Shown piece by piece: positions 23,670 to 34,003 of a stretch of DNA of 64,000 nucleotides. Source of the DNA: Mycogone perniciosa (taxonomy: Eukaryota; Ascomycota; Sordariomycetes; Hypocreales; Hypocreaceae). The stretch lies in NCBI GenBank assembly GCA_025331125.1, contig JAOALB010000046.1, positions 62,001-126,000 of the forward strand, given 5' to 3'. Within the stretch, counting starts at the first letter, position 1. Every line of letters begins with the position of its first letter. A model generated the notes under the pieces. It had not been told where the DNA came from. It saw only the letters and a list, made by a program, of their open reading frames with translations, and did no database searches. Both the position numbers and the translations under genes were made by a program.

Positions 23670-26324
23670 TTAATCCTCCGTAATGTCACCGTACTCCCAC
23701 ATGCCCAGGCGATTCAGCTTGGCCTGGCTCTCAACTTCTCGCAGGTGCTTGAGGTATGACTCGAAAGCCTTGCTTCGCTCCCACGCCTTGAGCTTCTTTG
23801 GAACCATACCATATCCACTGGCCACAATCTCCTTATTGATTGAATCGTTCAAGCCAGGGAGCTGGGAGTCCGACTTGGCGTCGTAGAGGGTGATGTAGCT
23901 GACGCTCTCCTTGTTGTCGACAAAGTCGAAATTGGCAACCAGCCGCCTACCCTCCGTCAGCTCAGCAATAAAGCCAATAGCTTCGCTGAAGTAGTCTGCG
24001 CCGGTAGGTAGCTGCACAAAAGACAGCGATGCGTCAACAGCCTGGGCCTTGAGCCTCTGAACACCGAATTGTGTCTGGTCCAGGGCCCGTAGCTTGGACC
24101 ATGCAATCTTCTCACTGTTGCCAAAGTCCACATACACAACCTCGGCCACCTTGGCCGTGCGGTCGTTGGATCGAACACGAGCGCGGTACCATTGTCCATC
24201 TTCAGAGAACTTCGCGGACACAAATTCTCCGGTCTTGGGACCATCCGCCAACGCCTTGTTGTTCTTGGAGTCCAGGTGGAACTTTCGGAACTCGCTCATC
24301 AGCGACTCCAAAGCCGCTGTGCCTTTGCCAATCTCCTGAATCTTGATCTTTCCATTTCCGTCAATGTTTGTGATGATGACATCTCTGTAGTCGGTAGGCT
24401 TCTTGTCAAGGGTGACCTCAGTCTCTTCAACAACCGTTCCAGCAGCCTCTTCCTCGCCGCCCTCCTCCTGAGAAGGATCGTAGTCGTGCCACAAACCCCT
24501 CTTGGCCTCCTTGGCCTTCTTTTCCGCAGCAAACAACTCGAGAGAGTTGCCGGATTTTTCAGCAGAATAGGCATGCACTGAAGCAAGACCCTCCTCCAGG
24601 AGGACCTTGGCAAAGTTTTCTCGGTTGATGTACAGCTCGCCAATGAATCCACCGACCTTATCCATGTCGTGGATATCTATTTCACAGTCTCGCTGGTTGC
24701 AACGTCGGTTGGCCAGATCAAGACCATCCTTGCCGAATGGCTCGCCCCCTTGACCATCGGGCCGGGGAGCCCTGGGAGCCCGGATGCCACCCAGAACCAT
24801 GGTCAGCTTAACGTTTTCGCGAGGGATAAGAATGGTGAACCGGGAGCCAGCCTTGCAGAAGTCCACGATGGCGGGGACCTTCTTCTGGCGCTGGAGGGTT
24901 GCCAGCATGATCTTTGCCTTCTGAGTGTTCTCGGAAAGGTCCAGGTACTGTTTCGCCTTTTGGGGCTTGCCAGACCACATTCCCTTCTTCTCCTCCTTGG
25001 CCTTCTCCTGCGCTGCAAGGAGCTCATCGTAGTTGGCGGCCCTGTCGGTATCATCCTTCCTGTGTCGGATGACAGAGGCCCAACCGGCTTCCACTAACAG
25101 GAGGCCAATGTTTTTACCCTTTTCTGTCACGGTAGCCACATCCCTGGCTTCGAATCCCTCAGTAGCAGGCTTCGTTCCATCGATGCTGACCTTGACGTGC
25201 TTTCCGATCAACTTTGATCTCACAAATTCTTTGGCCTCATCTCTGAAAGGGCTTTCTGAGGGCTCACCAGCACGCGGCCCGCGAATGCTGCTAAAGTTGA
25301 TCCTCTTCTCAGCGCCTGTCTTGCCCTTGACCAGGATGGTATCGGCACCGACAATCTTGGTGACAGTCATTTCTTGGTTGCCTCCATCTGCCTTGGCCAC
25401 GTGGTTCTTGTGGAGACGCAGCTTCTTGGACTGTGCCTGCTTTTCGGCAGTTCGCAGAGACACCATCTTCTCACCCAACATGGTGGAATGAAAATCATTG
25501 CACCTGGCCAATCCATCCTGGAGCAAGAATTCTGCGATATTTCCGCGGGGGTGAATGACGTTAGCCACCAATTGGCCCTGCGCACTTGCGCCAACGATCT
25601 CGACCTTGACCAGGCGCTGAAGCAATCTTGATTCGACGAATGCCTTGGCTTCATTTCCGTACTCCTCTGCAGGTTGTGTCGTTCCAGTGGAGGGAAGTGT
25701 CCTCTCAGTAGCCGGGGTTCGAATACCTGCGATCAGAGTCATGGGCTGGATGTGCTTCTTCTCAGAAAGCAACAATCGCACAACCAATCGGTCGCCGCTG
25801 AAGACTCGCTCGACAACACCATCAACGGTCTTTCCCTTCCATTGAGTCAGAAAGTCGGGACCGCCCAAGTCGTTCTGAACCTCGATGATGCCGCCAGTGC
25901 CCGCCCAAAGACCCTTGGAGTCGCTCTTAGCCTCGGACTCAAGGGCACGCAGCTTTTTGAGCCTATCCAGGATCTCTTCTGACTCCTCTTTCCGGCCAGC
26001 ATCCTCGCGGACCTTGAGCCAGCCAGCCTTAACTAGCTCGTCAGGCAGGGAGGTGCCATCCTTGAGCTGAGCTGAGCCAAATTCGCGACCAGTTGTTGGG
26101 ATTGTGTACGAGACGGTGCATTGCACTAGCTTGCCGACAGCAAGGTTGCGCAAGAACTCGCGAGATTGGAAAGCAAATGGTTCATCGCCCTCACGTTTAA
26201 GGTGCGGGGCAGAGACGTAGGCAAGAGAGAAGGTCCGTTCGGCCGCGGGGTTGTTGGGGCTGGTCAGGATCAAAGTGTCGCCGCTCAAGACACTCTTGAC
26301 GTTGCCGATGAAAGTCTTCGACAT
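23670..26324 (-). CDS. Tudor-SN / SND1-type staphylococcal nuclease-Tudor protein
   Basis: A single exon encodes 884 residues and starts MSKTFIGNVKSVLSGDTLIL. Four staphylococcal-nuclease-like (SN) repeats are visible by their recurring GDxxxL starts and KGLW/KGMW/RGLW ends, at about residues 1-145, 165-310, 320-460 and 480-635. A Tudor domain follows at about 690-830 (WYRARV, AEVVYVDFGNSEKIAW) and a partial fifth SN repeat closes the protein. Family knowledge: Tudor-SN acts in RNA handling (spliceosome, stress granules, edited RNA decay), and most SN repeats lack the full catalytic set. The length agrees with other fungal and animal orthologues (about 880-910). The intronless structure contrasts with the neighbouring genes. 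SOD1 lies upstream on the same strand. Confidence 0.95.
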   Translation of the reverse strand: MSKTFIGNVKSVLSGDTLILTSPNNPAAERTFSLAYVSAPHLKREGDEPFAFQSREFLRNLAVGKLVQCTVSYTIPTTGREFGSAQLKDGTSLPDELVKAGWLKVREDAGRKEESEEILDRLKKLRALESEAKSDSKGLWAGTGGIIEVQNDLGGPDFLTQWKGKTVDGVVERVFSGDRLVVRLLLSEKKHIQPMTLIAGIRTPATERTLPSTGTTQPAEEYGNEAKAFVESRLLQRLVKVEIVGASAQGQLVANVIHPRGNIAEFLLQDGLARCNDFHSTMLGEKMVSLRTAEKQAQSKKLRLHKNHVAKADGGNQEMTVTKIVGADTILVKGKTGAEKRINFSSIRGPRAGEPSESPFRDEAKEFVRSKLIGKHVKVSIDGTKPATEGFEARDVATVTEKGKNIGLLLVEAGWASVIRHRKDDTDRAANYDELLAAQEKAKEEKKGMWSGKPQKAKQYLDLSENTQKAKIMLATLQRQKKVPAIVDFCKAGSRFTILIPRENVKLTMVLGGIRAPRAPRPDGQGGEPFGKDGLDLANRRCNQRDCEIDIHDMDKVGGFIGELYINRENFAKVLLEEGLASVHAYSAEKSGNSLELFAAEKKAKEAKRGLWHDYDPSQEEGGEEEAAGTVVEETEVTLDKKPTDYRDVIITNIDGNGKIKIQEIGKGTAALESLMSEFRKFHLDSKNNKALADGPKTGEFVSAKFSEDGQWYRARVRSNDRTAKVAEVVYVDFGNSEKIAWSKLRALDQTQFGVQRLKAQAVDASLSFVQLPTGADYFSEAIGFIAELTEGRRLVANFDFVDNKESVSYITLYDAKSDSQLPGLNDSINKEIVASGYGMVPKKLKAWERSKAFESYLKHLREVESQAKLNRLGMWEYGDITED

Positions 26325-27329
26325 GATGGGCCAGTGAGGGAAACACGGGGGAACCTGAAGAGAAAAGCCCCAGTTAGTTGGGTTGTCCCGGCTGAGTGAT
26401 GTCTAGTTGCTTGGACATAGCTGCGAGTAGAAGAATCCAAAGCTGCATGGCACATGTGCATAGAAAAGGACATATTCATGTCCCTAGTCTCCAAAGTTCC
26501 AGAAACGAACATGGAAAGAGTTCGTTGTGGTGTCTCAGGTAGCACACGACCAGCTGATTCGGGTTGTCACCGCCAAATGGAACCACACGACGGGACGGCG
26601 ATGTGGGAAACCGGTGTCAATGGATGGCTGTTCGACGTACCTGAGCGGAAAACGAGGAAAGAAGGTTAAGGGGAGTCTTGACTTGTCAGCCAAGGCTTTG
26701 TTAAAGCTCGAAGGGATGTCAATTGGAAAAGGACAAAAGTTGTGTGTTGAGGAAGTTGGAGGAGGAGGTGCTTCGTGTGCTTTCTTTGAGGAAAGGTGTC
26801 AAGTCAACCAAGGTACCTGACCAGGTGCCTGTAGCTGGGCGTTGTGGGGCCAGAGCTTTTAGAGCTTCCTGGAGGTGGCACTGTGGCAGCAGCCAATTAA
26901 GCGAGCAAGAATTGACGCGGGGCGGGGATAGAGGGGCATTTTGGTGTCTCGACTCAATGACATTCTCGAATCTCTTTAGGGAAGAACCATGGTGCTTACT
27001 CCAGTTGCTTACTCCAGTTGATGAACTTGAACTTGAAACTTTGCGGAATTCTGATTAATTATCCTCTAACTATTTTGGAGTCATCTCCCCGATAGTCATG
27101 AACCAAGGTTGGCCTCCTGTATTCCCTCGGAGCTCTAGATATCGAGGTAGGTATCTACCCCTCAATCTGGGTGGGACATTTGTATCACCATCATTCAACA
27201 TTGGGCCAGTCAATATCGGCATTTAAAAACTTTTTATTATTATTTCAATTCATTTCGATATCATCAAACGTGTATCTCGATGCAAGCTGATCAATTTACT
27301 CTGAAACTTTAATCCCGTGCTGAGCCAAT
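26325..27329. other. Intergenic between SOD1 3' end and Tudor-SN 5' end
   Basis: About 1 kb without a convincing gene. Small open frames around 26454-27058 show no conserved features. A 13-bp direct duplication containing GCTTACTCCAGTT lies at about 26994-27019. Confidence 0.5.
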
Positions 27330-28287
27330 TTAGGAAGAGATGCCAATGACACCTAACAATTCACGTAGTCAGTAACAATTTCCAGGAAACACCAAACGGG
27401 GAAACAAACCGCAAGCAGGTCGGGGACCAGCGTTGCCAGTCTTGAGGGACTCCTCGTTGTCACCCTTGCCAAGGTCGTCAGTGCCGCCGTGGACAACAAC
27501 GGTGCGCTACACAGGAATGGTCAGCTTATCAACAGCTCGTGAACCGCACCAGGGTATCATATCATACGCCAATGACGCTGTTGGGGCCAATCAGCTGGAC
27601 CAGGGAGTCGTTGAGGACACCCTTGGCGTTGCCCTGAGCATCAGTCTCAATGTTGCCGAGGTCACCAACGTGGCGGGACTCGTCAGAGGGAGCACCGTGG
27701 GTCTTGCCGAAGGGGTTGACTATTGTGTCGCGGCTTGTCAGCCAGCTGTGTCTATCAGATCGGGGTGTCTGTGGGACAACGACTCACAGTGAGGGCCGGC
27801 AGACGTGCAGCCGTTGGTGTTGTCACCGAAGGTGTGGATGTGGAAGCCACGCTTGGCGTTGGCGTCGTTGCCGGTGATATCGTAGGAGATCTTGGTGGGA
27901 GCACCCTCAGTCTCCTGTTCGAAGACGACGGTTCCGGAGACCTTAGCGTCACCACGGAGGACAGCAACTGGAGAGGGAGGGAACAGAAGCAGTTAGTCAA
28001 TGCATCACAGTAGAGCAGACCATTCGCTGGCTGCAGCCATCAAGGGACGTCTGGACGGGTAGGGCTGAGTCTGAGTCCATCAAGGTTGCGCTGCCGTCGG
28101 CCTATCCAACGAGAGTAGAGAGCGGTTTGCAGAAACCCGCTCAAAACAGCTCGAAGTGAGCACAATAGGCCTGTCCGCCCCTCCCGGATGGGGGGACACG
28201 AATATAAAATAAAGAGCCTGGCCGGGCATGCTGAAGGATTGGAGGGGGGAGATGCGGGGCATATGTATTCATACCTGCTTTGACCAT
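27330..28287 (-). CDS. SOD1: Cu/Zn superoxide dismutase (SOD1)
   Basis: There are five exons (28275-28287, 27788-27967, 27568-27719, 27410-27506, 27330-27352), all in phase, encoding 154 residues, the usual family length. Counting Met as 1, the metal ligands are His47, His49 (GFHIHTFGD), His64, His72, His81 (bridge region), Asp84 (HVGDLGN) and His121 ([13 protein letters not shown]). The structural disulfide pair is Cys58/Cys147 and the catalytic Arg is 144 (GPRPACGVIG). It converts superoxide to oxygen and hydrogen peroxide in the cytosol and mitochondrial intermembrane space. The first exon is only 13 nt and is followed by an unusually long 307-nt intron (27968-28274). The other introns are 57-68 nt. 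The gene is broken into pieces too short to show as one frame, so it is easily missed. Confidence 0.97.
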
Positions 28288-28922
28288 TTTGGCGGTTTTT
28301 CTTTGCGATTTATCTCGGTTTAAAGATGGACAAGCTTGGTGTTGATGTAGATGGATAATGAGGTGGAGAGGGAATGGAAGAGTTTTGAGAGGGACAAAGG
28401 GAGCAGCCGGTCCGGAGTTACGAAAGGGGGAGCTGGAACTCAATGCCAATGCTCGGAGACACGAAAAGTGGCGAGCGATGAGGGGAGATCTCCATTTTGC
28501 CCCGCAGTGTCATTGTCGTCATCTTGACTTAGTAGGTTCTAGCTGATAATGAGGAGACTCCGTACTCCATACTACCTACTATGCACTGCTTGCATAGCAC
28601 TAAAAATACAGCATTATATATGAATTGCTGACAAATGCGAGAATGGCCACCCTGAATCATCGGGATCTTGTGAATCGACATTCTGCGCGTGCAATTGTTG
28701 GTGTTGCGGCAACAGATTGTCCCTAATGTATGTATGTAATTCTACCCCGCCATCTTGCCCTGTCAATGCGCCGCCATCTACGGAGTACGAAGTCGAAGTA
28801 CTTCGTATCAAAGACTACCTATGTACGAAGTACTTCGTACTAAGTAGGTATGTCCTTGAAAGTACCTAGTACCTAGGTAGTAGGTAGTCTAAAGTAGATA
28901 CAGTGGCTTCTTGAGAACGCTA
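28288..28922. other. Intergenic with palindromic motifs
   Basis: It contains the SOD1 promoter on the right-hand side and the P450 3' flank. TACGGAGTA occurs at 28779, and an 18-bp perfect palindrome at 28823-28840. Many TACCTAGGTA-like words fill 28860-28895. No gene is seen. Confidence 0.6.
28823..28840. repeat. 18-bp perfect palindrome GTACGAAGTACTTCGTAC
   Basis: Each half is the exact reverse complement of the other. It differs from the palindrome at 32197 only by a symmetric G-to-A/C-to-T change. Confidence 0.9.
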
Positions 28923-30455
28923 TTAAGCCTGATTAATAACATCAACACTCTGACTGTCCCTTGGCTGTATCCGGCATGGGAATACCTCGAGAGGACAGGT
29001 CAACCCCTGCGACAGCTCGGCAGCGGGTGTGATTTCATTACCATCCCCATCTCTAGCCTTTTCAATCTTCATCGTGCTCAAAATCGACGTCATCGCAATC
29101 CACAGGTTGGCGTCAGCTAGATGCTTCCCAACACATATCCTTCGTCCGAATCCAAACGGCCCAATTGGCAGCGGCTCTCCTCTTCCACCCTCCTCGACAG
29201 GAATGTAACGATCGGGATCAAATTCATCAGGATTCTTATAAACTCTTTCATCATGTGTCATCGCTCGGGCATTTGCAATGACGATGGATCCTCCGGGTAT
29301 GAAATAGTCCCTATAGACGTCGTCCTTGAGTGAATAATGGGGAACACCCAAAGGAGCAACAGGAAACCACCGCAACGCCTCCTGGATAATGTAGTCCATG
29401 TACTGAAGCTTCGGCCTATCTTCAAAATTGGGTAATCGTTCCCGTCCTACCACTTGATCGACAAGGCGCTGTGCTTTGGCTTGAATTTCAGGGTACATCA
29501 TCATGCTGAAAAGGAAAACAGCCATCGTGGCCCAAGTTGTATTCGACGAGGCCGAAAAAATAGCGGCACCAACGCCTTTTATGTCATCGATGGAGATATG
29601 TGGCTCTTCTCCCTTTTCTATCTGATCTTGTCGTTGATCCAGCAAGTCCTGAGCCAAGGAGCTTCGTTTCTCCCTTGCCGTCATGTCCTTGAAGGGTTCG
29701 TTGTGCAAGTTATCAACAGCAAACTTCCATTCCCTCGCATACCTTAGGGATTTGTCATGAAACCAAGATGGCATCGACTGTAGGAAGGGAAAGGAATCAA
29801 CTGGCAAACCAAAGGCAGCCCCTGAATTCGACAGAGCATTGTTGTTATCCACAGCGATCTTTATGAACCGATCCGTGTTTCTCTCAATCTTGATACCAAA
29901 GCCAATCTCGAGGGCGATAGCTGCAGCGAAGCGTCTCAGAACAACGCCCCAATCGGTGCGGTTTTCCATAAGCCCCTTGAGTAAAACTGTTCTCTCTCGC
30001 AGTTGGAGAGGGTGGTACGAGCTGATGTTGCTCTTCTGGAGCCTCCTCTGCAAAATGCTGCGATGCAATCGGAATTCGGGTCCCCATGGTAGGAATCCCA
30101 GCGATTCTCTCCAGCCCATAGCCTCGAACATGACGAGCCTCGGCCTGCTAGAATAGTTGGCTCCTCGCTTGTCGAGAAGGTCGACAGCTGCTTGGACCGA
30201 GTTGAGGACGATGATGGACTTTCCTAGGACGTTGAATGAGATGATATCGGAGGCATATTCCTTGCCTAGGCGAATGAACCAGTACTCTCGATCGTACTTT
30301 GGTAGAACACGAAGATGTCCCAGAATTGGTTCCCCGGGAGGGCCTGGAGGTAGTGGGCAAGATTTGTGTCGCCTCCAATATATCACTGCCCTATAAATGG
30401 CCCAAAATACAACGGTAAGTAGGACCAAACTAGACGGCTTGAGAAGTAGGAGCAT
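28923..30455 (-). CDS. Cytochrome P450 monooxygenase
   Basis: An intronless 510-residue frame. An N-terminal membrane anchor (about residues 1-25) precedes a PPGPPG hinge. The K-helix ExxR is in IIQEALRWFP, the PERF-equivalent is FDPDRY, and the haem loop FGFGRRICVGKHLA holds the Cys ligand near residue 441. The I-helix reads FSASSNTTW: the usual acid before the Thr (A/G-G-x-D/E-T) is Asn. The overall style (CPLPPGPPGEPILGHLR; GWRESLGFLPWGPEFRLHR) recalls secondary-metabolism P450s of the OrdA/CYP64-like grade, but substrate and family number cannot be assigned. It is ER-bound and needs a P450 reductase. It stands alone between housekeeping genes, 25 kb from the diterpene cyclase, so any link to that pathway is speculative. 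Confidence 0.93.
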   Translation of the reverse strand: MLLLLKPSSLVLLTVVFWAIYRAVIYWRRHKSCPLPPGPPGEPILGHLRVLPKYDREYWFIRLGKEYASDIISFNVLGKSIIVLNSVQAAVDLLDKRGANYSSRPRLVMFEAMGWRESLGFLPWGPEFRLHRSILQRRLQKSNISSYHPLQLRERTVLLKGLMENRTDWGVVLRRFAAAIALEIGFGIKIERNTDRFIKIAVDNNNALSNSGAAFGLPVDSFPFLQSMPSWFHDKSLRYAREWKFAVDNLHNEPFKDMTAREKRSSLAQDLLDQRQDQIEKGEEPHISIDDIKGVGAAIFSASSNTTWATMAVFLFSMMMYPEIQAKAQRLVDQVVGRERLPNFEDRPKLQYMDYIIQEALRWFPVAPLGVPHYSLKDDVYRDYFIPGGSIVIANARAMTHDERVYKNPDEFDPDRYIPVEEGGRGEPLPIGPFGFGRRICVGKHLADANLWIAMTSILSTMKIEKARDGDGNEITPAAELSQGLTCPLEVFPCRIQPRDSQSVDVINQA

Positions 30456-30564
30456 TTTCGTGATAGCCTGAAGAAGGTGGTGCTGGTAGTAGAATATAGT
30501 CGGCTATATTGTAGGTGGTAGACTCAATTGTGGGAATTTCGGCGTTATATGAGAATCAGAAGAT

Positions 30565-30606
30565 AGGCAAATATAATGGGCAAATATACATGGGCGAATA
30601 TACATG
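30565..30606. repeat. Three tandem imperfect 13-14-bp units (GGGCAAATATACAT-like)
   Basis: Three consecutive units, one with C-to-CG variation (GGGCGAATATACAT), lie 110-150 bp upstream of the P450 ATG. Confidence 0.75.
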
Positions 30607-31046
30607 AAGCTGGAGCAAAGAGACAGCTTGAAAAACGATCTAGTATTTACCCCTCCCTTAACTTCTCCATAATAACTTAGACATATGCATACCTACGTGC
30701 CGTATCTCAAACCTTGATGATGAGACAAAAGCAGGTTGTAGTATGAGATGCCTCCAAGTAGCTACAGCGGTGGTATTAGTCCTGCAATGCAACTTCACTT
30801 TCTGCCTCTGTTTTCAGATATACTGTTACATTCATGGCAGATCTGATTCAGAGCGACCCGTCTCGGCACCGAGGTGGGTCATACACACTTCGGGCGTTTT
30901 CAACATACGAGGCTAAGGCGCCCCGTAAAATTGCGAGGCCCGGCCCCGGAGTTCTAGAAAAAGCTGTCGACTTTTTTCCATCGTTTAGTTATTTTCATGC
31001 TTGTCTACCATCTCGTACTGCTGTATGGAGTAGAAGTGACCTAGAC

Positions 31047-31271
31047 TCTAATGTAGACATGAGCATTATAAAGTTTGGGTCTTAGGCGTACTGACTTTTC
31101 GAGTCTGACCTGGCTATATAAAGTGACTACAGATTCGGGAGAGGCTTTCGGCGGTACTGCGGTACCAGGACCAAATATAATCAGCGTAACAAGTTCAATG
31201 AGAGCGATGTTTTTAGCGTAGAATTCGTTAGCCTTGAATGGAGGATGGGTGTAGGTCTGGATCTCGCCATG
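31047..31271 (-). pseudogene. Coding-like fragment, unidentified
   Basis: After a TGA at 31272-31274 the minus strand is open for about 75 codons with fungal-like codon choice. The peptide begins GEIQTYTHPPFKANEFYAKN and continues with a hydrophobic IALIELVTLIIFGPG segment. There is no Met, no splice context I can support, and no family I recognise. It may be an exon of a decayed gene. Low confidence. Confidence 0.25.
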
Positions 31272-32196
31272 TCAACCTCAGTAACGGATAGTTCCACATC
31301 AGGGCACATTCCACATCATGACACATTCCTTCATTCCAACAAACATTCCTTGATTTCCAACTAGCTTGCAACAACAGCTAGATCCGTAAGTCAATATATC
31401 ATGATAGCTAAATTTCCTAGATTTCCTAGATCCGGATGGTCATGATCAATTAGTTAGCAAGTTTTCATGTATTTAAGCAGCCGCTTTTCCCACCTAACTT
31501 GGGATCAGCAACTGTGTCGAATTCTATCATTTTATGCACCTGCAAATGAGCCCTCATACTGTTGATCTGTGATTGATACGTCAACTACAAGTTGGATCTC
31601 CGAGAGGTGGGTTCCCCCGATCAAGGCATCGACTGGCGGCGTGGTTACGATCGCAAGGCAATAGATAGCAGCGGAGCTAGCCGGAGCATGATAAAAGGAC
31701 AATTGTGTTGGATGTTCAACTTGCGGGAATATTTGAGGAAACTGTGGACACTGATCTTCTTCCACAAACTTGGTAATGTCTTAGACATTGCTGGCCTTTC
31801 GAGTGGCTGGCTCGTCAATTCTTATCGAGTACAGTCGCGGAACTCTCTGATCAAACATTTTATACACACACGGAATATGCATATACACACTGGGCTAAAT
31901 GGGATGCTCAAGACCCCTCTACCAGTAAGATCATCTTGCAAACAAAGAAGACTTTGGTCCAATCACTATACCATTTGTAGAGTCCTCTAACTTGGTGATT
32001 TTGCACTTTGCAGCCCGATCGACTGATGGCAAAATTAGATGACGGTGAAGCGGCTGCCGACATGTATGCTGGAGATTCCTAGATATGATAAAATATCTGC
32101 ATGTCTTACAAGTAACCCATCGCAAATTCCTTGGCGTCAATGGAGCATATTGGCTGTTTCGAGATATTTTGCTAATCGCAAGCGATCTGTTCCGCT

Positions 32197-32214
32197 GTAC
32201 GGAGTACTCCGTAC
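32197..32214. repeat. 18-bp perfect palindrome GTACGGAGTACTCCGTAC
   Basis: It combines one TACGGAGTA and one TACTCCGTA, the motif dispersed through the noncoding parts of this window. Confidence 0.9.
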
Positions 32215-34003
32215 GTAGCACAAAGCAATGCTGGGACCGACGGCAACGCAATACGGCTTCGAGTCGGAAGCAAGCTGACGAAACAGGTCGTAATACCCCA
32301 GTTAGACAATAACGGCTTAATACGTGTGAGACATCAGAGTTCGGGACGACACAGGCTTCAACGTCTGCCAAGATGAGCGGTCGAAGAAATAAATAACAGT
32401 GCATAAGCCATCTGCAAGATTCCTGGAATGGTGGGCAACTGGCTAGTCACGAGCAGATGTCATGGTGAGCTCATGTGCGCATTCACTGTCCGGCGCTCCG
32501 TCCACCCAGTAAATCGTTTGTTTGGTGAAGAAACGCATTGAAGATAGGGATTAATACTTCGGCAGTGCTTAGGTATCGAATACCACTGGGGCAGACAGAA
32601 GGGACGGATTGTCATTGGAGATAGGTTGGGCTGCCACAGTATGATGGAAACAGGCTGAGCTACAGCAAACTGAGCATAAGCTTAAGCTACCTTAAGCCTT
32701 GTCGACTTTGCTACTTGCGGAGATAAATTTCGATGGTTGTCAAATTCTCACCCAGTGACGTTTCATGTGTCGTAATAATAGCCTTGCTTCAGGCTAAAGA
32801 CTTTTGGGACCAACGCTCTCGTTTTCTTGATAGATACGGAGTAGAGGGACAGCAATAAAAGCTACTTCGTACTAGCCCTGTTGAATTCGTGTCAGGGCTT
32901 GTGAACCTGAAGCTTGGCAGATGGAAGAGATTTGTTTGGGCGATGCCGGTGCAAGTGGTTCGTATTCGCACTTGTTGTACCTTGTACATTCTGCCTTGTC
33001 CCTCCGCATGACCAAGTTGATGGTAGTGACTTTGCTGGTGGATGTAGTCCTCACCAACAGAGAAAAGAAAGAAAACCCTGGTGTTCAACATAGGCAGATA
33101 TCACCATTCACTGATTTTTGCATCCTCCTCATTCATCAGCCGCCGTAAGCAATGATTACCGGCAACAGAGGAACCCGGGTTTAGCGTGGGGTTGCTTATT
33201 GTATCTGCCCCTCCAGAGGCTCTCCAACCCCCGAGGTCCGCTATCCTGCGCTCTTCCTCCTACAAACCACTTGAGCGAGAGCCTGAACAAACTTCCCTAG
33301 CGCTTCTGGTTCGCCCGCACCGCCACTGTAAGCTCATCGACTGGCCTGTGAAGAGACGACATTTGCCCACGAACCCCCCCTCGTCTGTGTGGCTTGGCGA
33401 CTGGCTCCCACGCACACAACACCCCAGCCTGAGCCTCCTCATTGCGGCTTGAACAAAGCTTCAACATCCATCACAGGCTTACTGGCGTCACTGGCTCCCT
33501 CTTCTGCTCCCCTTGCACCTTGTGTCGTGCAGACAGGCTTGCGACGCCCGGGCTTTCTTGCGCGCAGTACGAGCAGTTGCCGACGCCGAAGAAGCACCTC
33601 ACCCAAGTGTGCGCTGTATTGCGACTCGGCCCAGCTCAACTCGACACAGACTGAACCCAGTCTACAGCCTTCCAGCGAGACTTGACCTCTATCTAACCCT
33701 CCTGGACGACTTGGCGCATGAATAACACAACCGACTCGGAATAGCGAGGCGGCGGACGAGACTCTGGTCTCTGCCCTCGTCCAGAGGTGCCCGACTTTGA
33801 TACCGCTCAATGCGACGTTGACTGTTGACGCTTTTCGCCCCCCATCGTGCGCATCAATACGCGATACAGTTGGCCTGCGAGGTTTAGCTGTGACAGCCGA
33901 GGCCAAAGGCACCGCCAGTTTCATTCCCGGCATCACCAGCTGCGACACGGTTCGTGTTGCTGCCACATCGCCAACACCTCGCCCAACAGTCGCACCACCC
34001 AAT

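Larger units (their letters stand above)
30456..34003. other. Long noncoding stretch: P450 promoter, gene scraps, Rho-GEF 5' region
   Basis: I can support no complete gene here. Near the P450 start a triplicated unit like GGGCAAATATACAT lies at 30565-30606. Coding-like scraps on the minus strand at about 31047-31271 and 31532-31765 are described separately. TACGGAGTA copies occur at 32198, 32205 (reverse) and 32835. From about 33100 the sequence becomes C-rich and is probably the 5' UTR and promoter of the Rho GEF gene. Confidence 0.5.

Noticed and set aside
28923..30455. P450 as a member of the left-edge terpenoid cluster
   Set aside because: 25 kb with myosin, Tudor-SN, SOD1 and other conserved genes separates them; proximity alone does not support a shared pathway.
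31592..31990. 132-codon plus-strand frame
   Set aside because: No recognisable domain, and it overlaps minus-strand scraps with better codon character; not supportable as a gene.
31931..32404. 157-codon minus-strand frame
   Set aside because: Cys/Arg-rich random-looking sequence crossing a palindromic motif; no splice or family support.
33797..34003. N-terminal extension of the Rho GEF frame
   Set aside because: It is open but has no ATG; the first ATG at 34004 gives the natural start MSFRSD, so the extension is probably 5' UTR.
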